Shown here piece by piece: positions 24,043 to 33,241 of a DNA stretch of 64,000 nt. The notes under the pieces are model-generated. The model saw nothing but the letters and a program-made list of their open reading frames with translations, was not told where the DNA came from and made no database searches. Position 1 is the stretch's first letter. Every line of letters begins with the position of its first letter. Source of the DNA: Gelatoporia subvermispora B (lineage: Eukaryota > Basidiomycota > Agaricomycetes > Polyporales > Gelatoporiaceae); contig KB445815.1 of assembly GCA_000320605.2 (NCBI GenBank), positions 323,790 to 387,789 of the forward strand. Direction: 5' to 3'. The position numbers and the translations under genes were made by a program.

Positions 24043-24161
24043 GTTGCCTTCCACAAATACTAGAGCGGAGTGCGAATGTGATTATGTGAGCGTTGGCACG
24101 TGTTAATTACTAGATTTGGACGTGCTTCTTGATATGGGGTGGTGAATGAAGGAAGACAACT

Positions 24162-24176
24162 CTACAGGACGGCTGG
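24162..24176 (+). repeat. left subterminal motif
   Basis: CTACAGGACGGCTGG, about 150 bp inside the left end. It is the reverse complement of the core of the terminal repeat (CCATCCGTCGCTGTAG) with one base missing. The right end has CTATAGGACGGCTGG at a similar distance. It is a candidate transposase-binding site. Confidence 0.7.
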
Positions 24177-24525
24177 CTTATATCCCTTTCCGAATTTCTC
24201 CGCGCAGAGATGGAACCGAACGGCAGTGAGGTAGGACGAATCGGCTGCGAGTAGAAACACCAGAAAAAATGAGAGTAAATCTCTGAAACCCCAGTCCAGG
24301 TTTCAGATTTTTACCTTGCCGAACCAAGTATGTTACGGCGCCAATAGCACCCGAAGTCACGATTCATACAACGTGTGACTGTGTGCAATAGAATCCGTGT
24401 ACAAAGCCGAAAGAAGCTCGTCAGACATAGAACATGCCGGAAGATGCTGCGATAGCAATCCTCGTGTTGATACATGAACTCGACAGCCTTATCTTGACAC
24501 TCCCCGAGGTGAGGCCCTACTAGCC

Positions 24526-27400
24526 ATGCCCCCCACAATAAACTCCTTGCCGCTCATTCTCAGAGCGATCGAGAATGAAGGCCTCACCGCCAGATCTTTC
24601 TTCCTGATGTTGGCGCAAACACGGACTTCTACCCACAATGTAACTGTAGGAGACCTGCAGAACAGTGGAGAGTTAGCGACATGGCTTATGGACGGGATGG
24701 CAAATGATGAATTTACCAAGTTATGTACTATTAAGCTTGTGAATAGAGCTTGTAAAGGGGAGATCCAGTTACTTTCGGAGAAGGACACAGGCCTTCATTT
24801 CAATGCTGCGAAAGTCACGGATGACCAACTCAAAGAATTCGAACTCGACGTTCTCGCACACAAGATGCGCATGTACGCACCTGTTACGTGGGAGTTGCTT
24901 CAGACTCTCCTCGCGGCGAACACATCTCTTGTGACGCAGCGCCGGGCTCGGAGACGCCGGGCTCGTAAGCAGCGAGCTCGCCGACAGCCAAGTCCGGGCA
25001 TCCCTTGGGCTACAGAGAGTATTGAACTCCCAATACCGGAAGACGGAGATGGCGAGCATAGCAATGTGAAGTCCGGGTCTGGACCATCGATGCCGGATGC
25101 CGATGATGCCGATGACACCAGGTACTGGAGGGATATTGGAGACATGCAGGACGGCGATGAAGATAGTGATGTTGAGGATGATGATGATGCTGAGGATGGA
25201 CACAATGTCAGGAATGAGAGCAATGTTGCAGAGGAGAGGAATGACAAGGGCGAAGGTCCTGATGAAGACGAAGACGAAGATGTGAATATGATCGAGAAGC
25301 GGAGACAAGCCGTCTTGACAATGGTGACATGTTCACCAGTATTATTGATGTGGGAGCTAATATAGGTAGAATATCTAGAAAACGGTTATATGTTTGAGCA
25401 TCGTAGCTCAGAGCACGAACCAGAAATGTAACGCACTTCAGGCGATGGTCGGAATTTTCCTGCATGCGTGTTCAACACCTGAAAACGTCGTTGATCTGCT
25501 GTCGCGCTTTGGGCTCTCTGTATCGCGTTCCACGATATACAGCGCTGTAAAAAGCCTGTCAGCAGATGCCACAAAGCAGATAAAACAAGCTGGGAGCACC
25601 CTTCTCACCGGCCCTGTATACGACAACTTTGAATACGAGTCCAAGCATCTCGTACCCACGCTTGAAAAACCGCACGACACCCTTATCCACATGACGTCGG
25701 GTATGCTTCTTCGGCTGGATCACGGGGTGAAGCTGGAAGACCTGCGCTGCTGCGAACAGCTATGGTCAAGTTCTTCTCATAACCTTGTGAATCATCGAGG
25801 CGTCGAGACACCAAGCTGGCGCAAGCTGGCGCAGACTATCGGGGTGCACGATATGGACGACTCAGGCATGAATCGGCGTCAGCGTTTTCAAGCATGGAAA
25901 TTCCTTGCGGATCTAGTTCACCACGGTCCAGAATACTTCCGGCAGTTCAAGGCCGACTTGGGCGAACCCGAACCCGTTGAAAAAATCCCTGTAGTACAAT
26001 CTAAGCAGGTCCCTCTGCGCGCAATGGACATTAATGAATCTACCACGGCAGGAAATGGGGAAGCACTCACGGATATATTCAAGCAAGCCAACATCGGAAG
26101 CCATGCCGAGGATGGGATGCAGGGGCGTCGAGATATCGGCGATCACGTGATTCTGGTCCATGGCGACTTGGCGACTGGCGAACGAATCGACGCTCTGCAG
26201 CGGTCTCGTTCGGAAGAGAAAACGTCCTGGAGGAAATATCAGCATGTAATCTTCGTGATGGGCTTGTTCCATCTGAAGATGGCTTGTGCAGAAGCAGTCT
26301 GGAAGCTGTGCATTGTTCCCAAAGCTGCCCGAGCGGACAAGACCTGCCTCATGGCAGAGGTAGCAGCAATACGCCCTAAAGAAACAAGGAAAGTTATCAG
26401 TAAGCCCGGGTTTCGTAGAATGCATGAGATAATCCAGCACGTCGGGATTGTCTCACGATTGGACTGCTGGAGAGTAGAGGTAAAGCGGAGGTACTCGGTC
26501 AATAGCCTTGAGAACTGGGCGAAGACGAAGCCAACTTGGGAGATATTGAAGGACATCGCGAAGACTCTTGTAAAGGACTATGTCGCGGGTTCTGACTTGA
26601 AGCGCCAGCGATCAGAGCCACGTGAACGCCGTGACGAACAGCGTGAAAATGCCATGGTCCGCCAACAGCTATACATGTACTATGAAGAGATCAGTGGTGC
26701 AATGAATGCGGGGGACATCGGATGCGTTGAGCAGTGTTTCTTACCTTGGATCCTTGTCTTCAAAGGGTGCGGGAAACACAAGTACGCGACGCACATGCTG
26801 CGTATCTTACATAATCTCTATTTCGTGTATCCTGCGGGACTGAGGTGAGTAATTGATAAACAGGCAATATTTTAAGGACTTACAATTCTCAGACGGGCAA
26901 TCCGGATGAACTGGCTATGTAATCCTACTGGCCAGTACAACGCATTCTGTGGGGTGGACTGGTGGCTCGAGCATAACAATTTATATACCAAGGTATGAAA
27001 TACATGCAACTACACTACGACCAAACAAATAACTCAGCCGATACAGCGCATATATGCTGGCCTATACTCCACACGTACACAAGAGCGCATTATTAAGGAG
27101 TCGCCGCTAATACAGTCGTACAAGCGGGTGCGCATTACCTTCGAGGATATGTTCATGTTACAACAGCGCAGCTACGCACATTCTGGACCTGCAATGGAAC
27201 GAACATTCAGAAGACTCGCAAAATTGATGGAGGAATTAGGGACTCACAAACACGAACCTGGCCGCTCTGCTAAGTACACCATGCCGAATCTCATCAACAG
27301 CGGCCTGGCGAAGTTAGGGTCAGTGGGTTCTGAACTGGTGGATGTGGATGACGTCGTGGCAGAAGAAGTCGATGGGGAAGATGGGGATTTGGATGTATAG
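24526..27400 (+). CDS. DUF6589-like protein, candidate transposase
   Basis: First exon from 24526 to about 25320-25350, then exons from about 25399 to 26844, 26893-26992 and 27038-27400. The first junction is not resolved. The N-terminal part ends in an Arg-rich patch (RRARRRRARKQRARRQ) and a long Asp/Glu stretch. The rest resembles the DUF6589 proteins abundant in mushroom genomes: NQKCNALQAMVGIFLHAC, YDNFEYESK, HGDLATGERI, MGLFHLKMACAEAVWK, NPTGQYNAF and DWWLEHNN. In-phase acidic residues in those blocks (D at 25622, D at 26165, E at 26969) could be a DDE-type triad in an RNase-H fold. That is inference, but it fits the terminal repeats and target duplication around this gene. The family itself is officially of unknown function. 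Confidence 0.75.
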
Positions 27401-30028
27401 ACGTACCGTTTGCTCCGTTTACTCGTACTGCGGGGGGATTGTATGGAGCACACCAAACGAGCCCTGAGTTCCGTGGCCTGGGGATAGGTGATGTATAGCG
27501 GGTGACGCTCAGGTTTGCGCTGTTTGCATTAAGCACGAGCTGGGTCGTGGAGACTGCCGGAGGCTGTGGAGCTACAGCATCAGGAGGGCGCATAGGACAA
27601 TCTCTTGAGCGGCCTGCAGTGGTTGGATTAGCAATGCACACGTACAATCCAAAATGAACTTACAGCTATGTCCCTGGCGTCCACACTGGCTGCACGTTGG
27701 AGCCTTGCGCTTCCGAGCGCCGCTCACACTTGCTTCAGGCTGATCTTGCACTTGTGGAACGTCCACTTGCATAGGCACTACAAGGTGAACCGGAGATGGG
27801 GGAGGTAGGGGAGGTGGGAAAACGGAATGCACGATCATCATGAGAGCATCTCCAAGAGTATCCGTCCATTCTCCAGCCCATGCGACCTCCTTCTGAAGGT
27901 GTTCTTGAGTATTCAGCTTGCCGGCCTGAGCACAGTCGACTATGCGCTCGAGGTTTTCATCTGAGAATATCAAGCTCCCTCCGAAGTCAAGAAACATTGC
28001 ACGGCCGTACTTGCTCTCGGCCTCCTGGTCGCGCCAGTTGAGGAGCTTGAGTCGCAGCCGCTGTTCAGCTTCGCTCGCTTTGTATGGTTTGATGGTCGAT
28101 TTCTTCATTGCTCTTGCTGGCTTTGCGGTGCTGATTTCGCCGAAGATGTCGAATGCAGCTGGGTCGCAGAGATCACAGCACGGGGATGGTGACTTAGGAG
28201 CGCAGCGTCGGCAACCGTCAGGTTGTTCATTATCACACTGGAGGTGATCGAATGCTGTTGTGATCAAGCGTGAGAAATGATAGATACAAACGCCCAAGAT
28301 CTGATCACGTACTACACTTGTCGTTTGAATAAAAAAGTGTAATGGGTGTGCGTCGGCACTTGAAGCCTCGCGATTCGGCGTTGACAACGTCAAGGAGTGC
28401 TGGTTGAACGGTTTTGGTTTCTTTCTTCACCGCAGTGATCTTCGTGATCGTGCTCTTCGCATACAAGCACCTCAAGGCCTCAATGTCGACTTCAATATCA
28501 TTAGCGTGATTTTGTGTCTCTGAGTGCCGAATTAGCCCATTGTACCAGTAAGAATAAGCAGAAAGACATACCTATATCAGCATTGAGCGCTGGTTGTGTG
28601 GCCGCTGGAATATCTGAGTTAGCGATATTGTCGTCATCACTTGATTCGCTGCTATCGTTTGAGGCAGGCTCTGAGAGAACGACAGCTCCAGCGTGAGGAG
28701 CCTGCTGATTCTCAAGTCGCCTACGCTTGGACGCTTTCTTGGAGGTGTTCTTACGCTTTCGTTTCTTCGGAGCTGCGGCTTGAGCTTTTCGATGTGCCCG
28801 TTTCTGAATGTCGCTGTCCCAGAGTGCCTTCTCCGCAATTAAGATCGCAAAACCTTGAAATCCGTCGCCTCTCGCTGCACGGCCGAAGCGTTGCCAGAGC
28901 GTGTTGAGGCTCGATGGTACTTTCCACTGGATAACGATCTTGATGTCAGATAGGTCCAGTCCCTGCAAAAGGAATTAGAAATTATGTTGCTCAGATAAAC
29001 GATTGACTCACCATGCCAAAGGAGTCAGTGACACATAGACCGAAGGTGTCACTGTTCTTCAAGGCCTCAAATTCGTCGTTCCGGTACTTGTCGGACATTA
29101 TTGAGTGGAACCACTTGACCTTGTGCCGTAGGTGCTCAGGTAGGCGACTTCGAAGATGCTGAGTGGCCGCTTCAGCTTCCCGAATGTTATTGAAAAAAAC
29201 CAGAAACTTGGGCAGTGGGGGGTCGCCGTCCTTGAAGTTGTCTGGAATGAGGAAGTCAAGGTCGCGATACGATTCGGCAGAATGTCGCATTTTGCGGACC
29301 CCAATGGCAATGTCTGGACGGTCATTCGAGCGCAAGATATAGTCGGTTTGGTCGGGTCGCAAGTGCAGAAGATCGGTCACGTCAGAGAGGACTGGAGTTG
29401 GCAGAGTAGCGGAGGCGACGTAGAACGGAATAGAGTCAGGAATGAGATAGCGAAGAGAGCCGACGTGCTTGTATTGTTCGCGGAAGGCGCTCCATTCGCT
29501 GATGCAGTGTCCTTCGTCGAACACAAAGTAGAGAATCCGGGATGTGAAGCCAGGATTCTTCCAAAGCTTCTCGCAATGACCCTTTGAGCGCATAAGCATC
29601 TCCGGGTTTATTACGACCACCTGGTGCTTCCCGGCTTCTATATCCTGAATTTCGGGTTCTGGATCAATTACTTGTCAAGATAGAAATAAAATAAGGCGCA
29701 CCGCAAACGTCTCCTCCGTGGCACTCTGCGCGTCCACAGCAACGGCACTGATCCCAGCCGCCCCCAAGATCTCGACATTTTGCCGTCCGAGAATATTGAG
29801 CGGAGTGACCACGAAGATCATTTTGTCTTGCTTGTCCTCAAGAGCCATAAGCAGGGGAATCCAGAAGGAAAGCGTCTTGCCAGAGCCGGTCGCCGCGATG
29901 GCGACAACGTCATTTTGTTTTTCATATAGAGAGCGAGCGACGTTAAGCTGGAAGCGACATGCGCGTTTTCCGAATTTCTGTTGCGTGAGATCACGAATTC
30001 GCTGAATAGACCAAGAAGAAGGAGTCAT
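27294..30028 (-). CDS. RecQ-like DNA helicase with C-terminal zinc knuckle, 821 aa
   Basis: Six exons: 30028-29702, 29644-29012, 28962-28572, 28519-28316, 28254-27664 and 27613-27294 (2466 nt; phases agree). Helicase motifs in order: I AATGSGKT, Ia VTPLNIL, II FDEGHCISEW (DEGH where RecQ has DEAH), III ASATL, IV FLVFFNN, V VTDSFGMGLDLSDI, VI QRFGRAARGD. After the helicase core there is a Lys/Arg-rich nuclear-localisation-like run (KKRKRKNTSKKASKRRR), a Cys-rich segment (CRRC...CCDLC), and a knuckle CSQCGRQGHS completed by CRSRDC across the last intron. It lacks an obvious HRDC domain. Such helicases are highly repeated in Agaricomycetes. This copy is carried by the transposon and probably assists transposition or repair. 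Its last 107 nt are antisense to the end of the DUF6589-like gene. Confidence 0.85.
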
Positions 30029-30263
30029 CTGGCTTCTGGAACTGCCGAGTATGGTTGTCCTCAACATAGGAGGTTCGAATGGGTGACTAAGCAGGAGAGA
30101 TCCGTGACAGGGAGCGCCCGCGTGATGATCCCGACGGCACGCGAGGCCAGAAAATTCAGGAAATTCCAGGCAGAAAATAGGGTGTAGCGCCCGAGATCTC
30201 ACTGCTCGCGTACTCAAGATCTCCGGTTCCTCCGAACGGCAAAACCTCGGCACACCTTAAGGA

Positions 30264-30278
30264 CCAGCCGTCCTATAG
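30264..30278 (-). repeat. right subterminal motif
   Basis: On the minus strand CTATAGGACGGCTGG, about 140 bp inside the right end, pairing with the left motif at 24162-24176 (one mismatch). Confidence 0.7.
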
Positions 30279-30385
30279 ACTTGCCCGTCCTTCACACACC
30301 TCCGAATTTGGCTTACTCGTAGAAATCACATGATCCCGGTCACATAATCAGCACGTGTGCACGCCCTCGGATGGAGCAGGGCTTG

Positions 30386-30414
30386 TCTATAGCGACGGCT
30401 GGTTCAAGAGCCTG
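30386..30414 (-). repeat. right terminal inverted repeat
   Basis: Read on the minus strand from 30414 it starts CAGGCTCTTGAACCAGCC and continues GTCGCTATAGA, mirroring 24014-24042. Confidence 0.85.
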
Positions 30415-30423
30415 GGGTGAGGC
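30415..30423. repeat. right target-site duplication
   Basis: GGGTGAGGC, identical to 24005-24013. In the split F-box gene it encodes Ala-Ser-Pro on the minus strand, in phase with both halves. Confidence 0.85.
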
Positions 30424-30789
30424 CGTATTTTCGTCGTTCCGGAGCAACATCAAGTCGCGCACACGCCCAAGTCTATCGGCAGTGGATGCCAGGTACTCGA
30501 TATCCGCAGCATTTGCGTAGAACGCGCAAAGCGTCTTCACGTGGTGTCCAAGATGTGGCGAGCGCTCGAGCAGATTCTTGAAAGCAGTGTACTGCTTCTG
30601 TTGACGGAGCTCTATTCTCCTGAACAGGGGTGCGCGGGATGGCGGGTACCATGCTCTGCAGGTGAGTCCACATGCCTGGAGTGCTGGACGATCGCTGTGA
30701 AGGAAGTTATCTATGATAGCGTTGACGAGTTCTAGAGGTAGTTTGTGAGCAGCACAGGTTTCACTTTTCATTGTATCGTTACGATCCAT
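30424..30789 (-). pseudogene. 5' half of an F-box/LRR gene split by a transposon
   Basis: From the ATG at 30789 the frame gives KLPLELVNAIIDNFLHSD, then ALQACGLTCRAWYPPSRAPLFRR, a clear F-box. It continues through LGHHVKTLCAF and LGRVRDLMLLRNDENT up to the target duplication. Reading then runs into the transposon end and stops about 25 codons later. The C-terminal half is at 23289-24004. The upstream frame is also open to 30903, so the start could be earlier, but the paralogues start close to the F-box. If transcribed, the truncated product would keep only the F-box and could act as a dominant competitor for Skp1; that is speculation. Confidence 0.88.
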
Positions 30790-33241
30790 GCCGCTTTCGT
30801 AGGATCTGAGTGAAGGGCAGTGATGGGTGTAGTGTTCGGCAGTCGTCTTGATACCTAGAGACATCAATCGCCGAATGGCCCAGTAGATGTCTTCCCCTGA
30901 CACAGTGCTCTTTTATGTTTGCTGAATGCCGTGGAGTCACTGCGCGGATCCGAGTGTTTATTTAAAAATCACGTAAGCGTACCTGGTGGCAGTGCTTCAA
31001 TCTCCGCGTGCCACGGCACTGGAAGACGGTTGAGAGGTCAAAGTCGGGATCTCAGGAAAGTGCGGTCTTATAGTCGTTACTTGTGTCGTTCCTGGGACTC
31101 CCTCTGCGCCATCATTGTTCTGCACGGTATGAGGGATGGTGAATCAGTCGATAAAGACGTACCGCGTTACTAGTACTAGTGTATCTGACGTATGCGGGCG
31201 GTTGGTTGTGTCTACATGAACACGAAGCTAATCTGTGCAGCGAAGATAAGTAAATGTACATAAACATCAGGCCCTGTAACATTGTCATTTGGGTAGTGCA
31301 TGCTCACGAAGCAGATCTGTGCAGCGAACCAAGATGACATGAATGATCGAAATGCTTTTCTCGACTTGTTCGATAATATTTGCGCGATAGAGCTCCGAAA
31401 CTCATCGTGTTCGGCGATTAGAATCTAGAAACTCTCATTGCCTACAAAATTGACGATCACAGCCTGCACTGCTCACGTCAGCTGTTGTCTTTGCTGAGAT
31501 GCAACTTTCACGTTCGTGTGTCGAGGACAAAGCACAGGTAAGTGCTTCCACAAAACTGGGCGTATGTGATTCTTTATATGCTGCTACCGTCCTCGACGCC
31601 CGCACATGGATGATGAAGGCAGATTGTACCAGATGCGACAGAAGCATCCCGCACACAGAAAATATCCTGTGCGACAGAAAAATCCTGCCCACATTGTCAA
31701 GCAATCCGACCAGATCCAATGCCCTTGCGACTATTGCTCCACCGACAAACAACCTCATTAGCGGAATTGCAGCCGATCGAGAGTTCCAATTGTTCGCTCT
31801 ATTGCGTTGCGCTCGCGTTGATCGATGGCTACACTTGATGGCCGCTCTAGATGAGTCCCGGATCGACGTCGCAATTGGCCGCGAGCGGCCCTTTGTGCTA
31901 TCCGTCTCATTCTATGTGACGCTGACACGAAGGGGTCAATGCTGCGAGCTCCGGCGGCATGCTTAATTCCGGAGCGAGGCATCGTTGAAGAGTGAAACAT
32001 TCTCTGTGGGGTTGAGCGGCGTTATGCCGCACGATTATCGTATTCATCTTCATTCATCGATAGTCTGCGTACCATGTGGGAGCACAAGGGAACACATCTC
32101 CAAACTCCACTCTTCTCGAAAACTTGACACGCAGTCGCGCTCAACTTGTCTCGGCGGGTGGACGACACGCCTGTGCCTGCGCAGTCAGTAATCAAGGGAC
32201 TGCTTCTGAAGTCTAACATTGTACGAATGTACCTCGATAGCTTGTTTATGCAGATGCGGTGCTAGTATCGGCGCCGAGGTCTAGAGCGGTCTAGCTATCG
32301 CAAATCGCAGACTCCCTGAATGCATGTGGCCTCGCAGGATTTCTCATGTCATTTTGCCTTGGCAAGGACGGAGGATCGCACGCACGACGAGCGGGTGCCG
32401 ACAAGATGCATTGAAGATGGATAGTAGGCACTTGGAGTGCTCCACCGGGCTGCTGCTGTTGGCGGTATCCCGAGGAGAAGCGGCATCGGTCGGATTGACT
32501 CCATTTATCAACAGGGAGGTGACCATAAGCCACGGCGCCCGGGTCGGTAAGGCCCGGCCACGCACATCCTTCAGGCGGAGATCGTCGTTCGCAGGTAATT
32601 TGCAGCTCGTCAGTAATGCTCTCCGGAACAGCTGTAGTCAGTTTCGACGGATGCGATGCGTCCCGGCCGTGTGCCATTGCGAGGGAGGTCACGATGAGGC
32701 TTGCTTATTCAGCGCTTCAGCACCTGGGGGAAGAGGCAGAAATGGAACCGCATGGAGCTCCTTTTCGACAAGCTTTCGAAGTCCACTTGCGCCCACTCGT
32801 CTTCACTTTGATCGTCCACATTTGGTGGGGGTATAAACGAGATATCGATCTGCGGTGTCGATTTCGGAATTGAATCCCTTCTCCTCGGGCTTGAGCTTGC
32901 CGCGAGTCGCTACCGCGCAACGGGGGCGGCATCAAAAGCCAAACAAGTCAAGTCGCAGCACCATCAGCGGGGACGTCGGCGGGGCCATTAGGTACCGCAC
33001 CTTGTGGATCGTCGAGGACGTGGGCAGCAGACTGGAGCGGCTGGACCGAATTACAACGTGGTTTCAGGGCGGAATCGCAAGGAGGACGGCATCCAGCGAG
33101 AGCGCCAGCTCGGCGTCAGCCCTCGCATCGTAGCACCGTAAAGCTAATTCCACCACGCCCTCTCCGCGTTCAGGCGTTTCGCAGCATCCTCTGCACCGCG
33201 CAGGGTTTGATAATCAGCCGTTGCGGAGTCGCCATTGCGGA
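30790..33241. other. 2.4 kb with no recognised gene
   Basis: Contains several open frames of 60-170 codons on both strands (for example 31499-31966 and 32324-32836) with no domain, no clear intron pattern and no similarity to the F-box or transposon proteins. The last few hundred bases are presumably the promoter of the Zn2Cys6 gene. Confidence 0.45.

Larger units (their letters stand above)
24014..30414. mobile_element. 6.4 kb DUF6589/RecQ-helicase DNA transposon inserted in an F-box gene
   Basis: The element is bounded by inverted terminal repeats that begin CAGGCTCTTGAACCA and match at 27 of the first 29 positions, with patchy similarity (TGATTATGTGA) to about 80 bp. It is flanked by a 9-bp direct repeat. 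It contains two genes facing each other: a DUF6589-like protein on plus and a RecQ-like helicase on minus. In silico, taking out the element and one direct repeat leaves the interrupted F-box gene as one 1035-nt reading frame in phase. Both internal genes are open and spliceable, so the element may still be active or recently so. Terminal repeats plus target duplication indicate a cut-and-paste DDE-type element rather than a Helitron, which would leave neither. Family assignment beyond the DUF6589 resemblance was not possible. Confidence 0.9.

Noticed and set aside
24014..30414. Helitron, because of the helicase
   Set aside because: The helicase is RecQ-like and not Pif1-like, there is no Rep domain, and the element has TIRs and a target duplication.
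31499..31966. 155-codon open frame on plus
   Set aside because: Random-looking composition, opposite frames are also open, and there is no domain or paralogue in the window.
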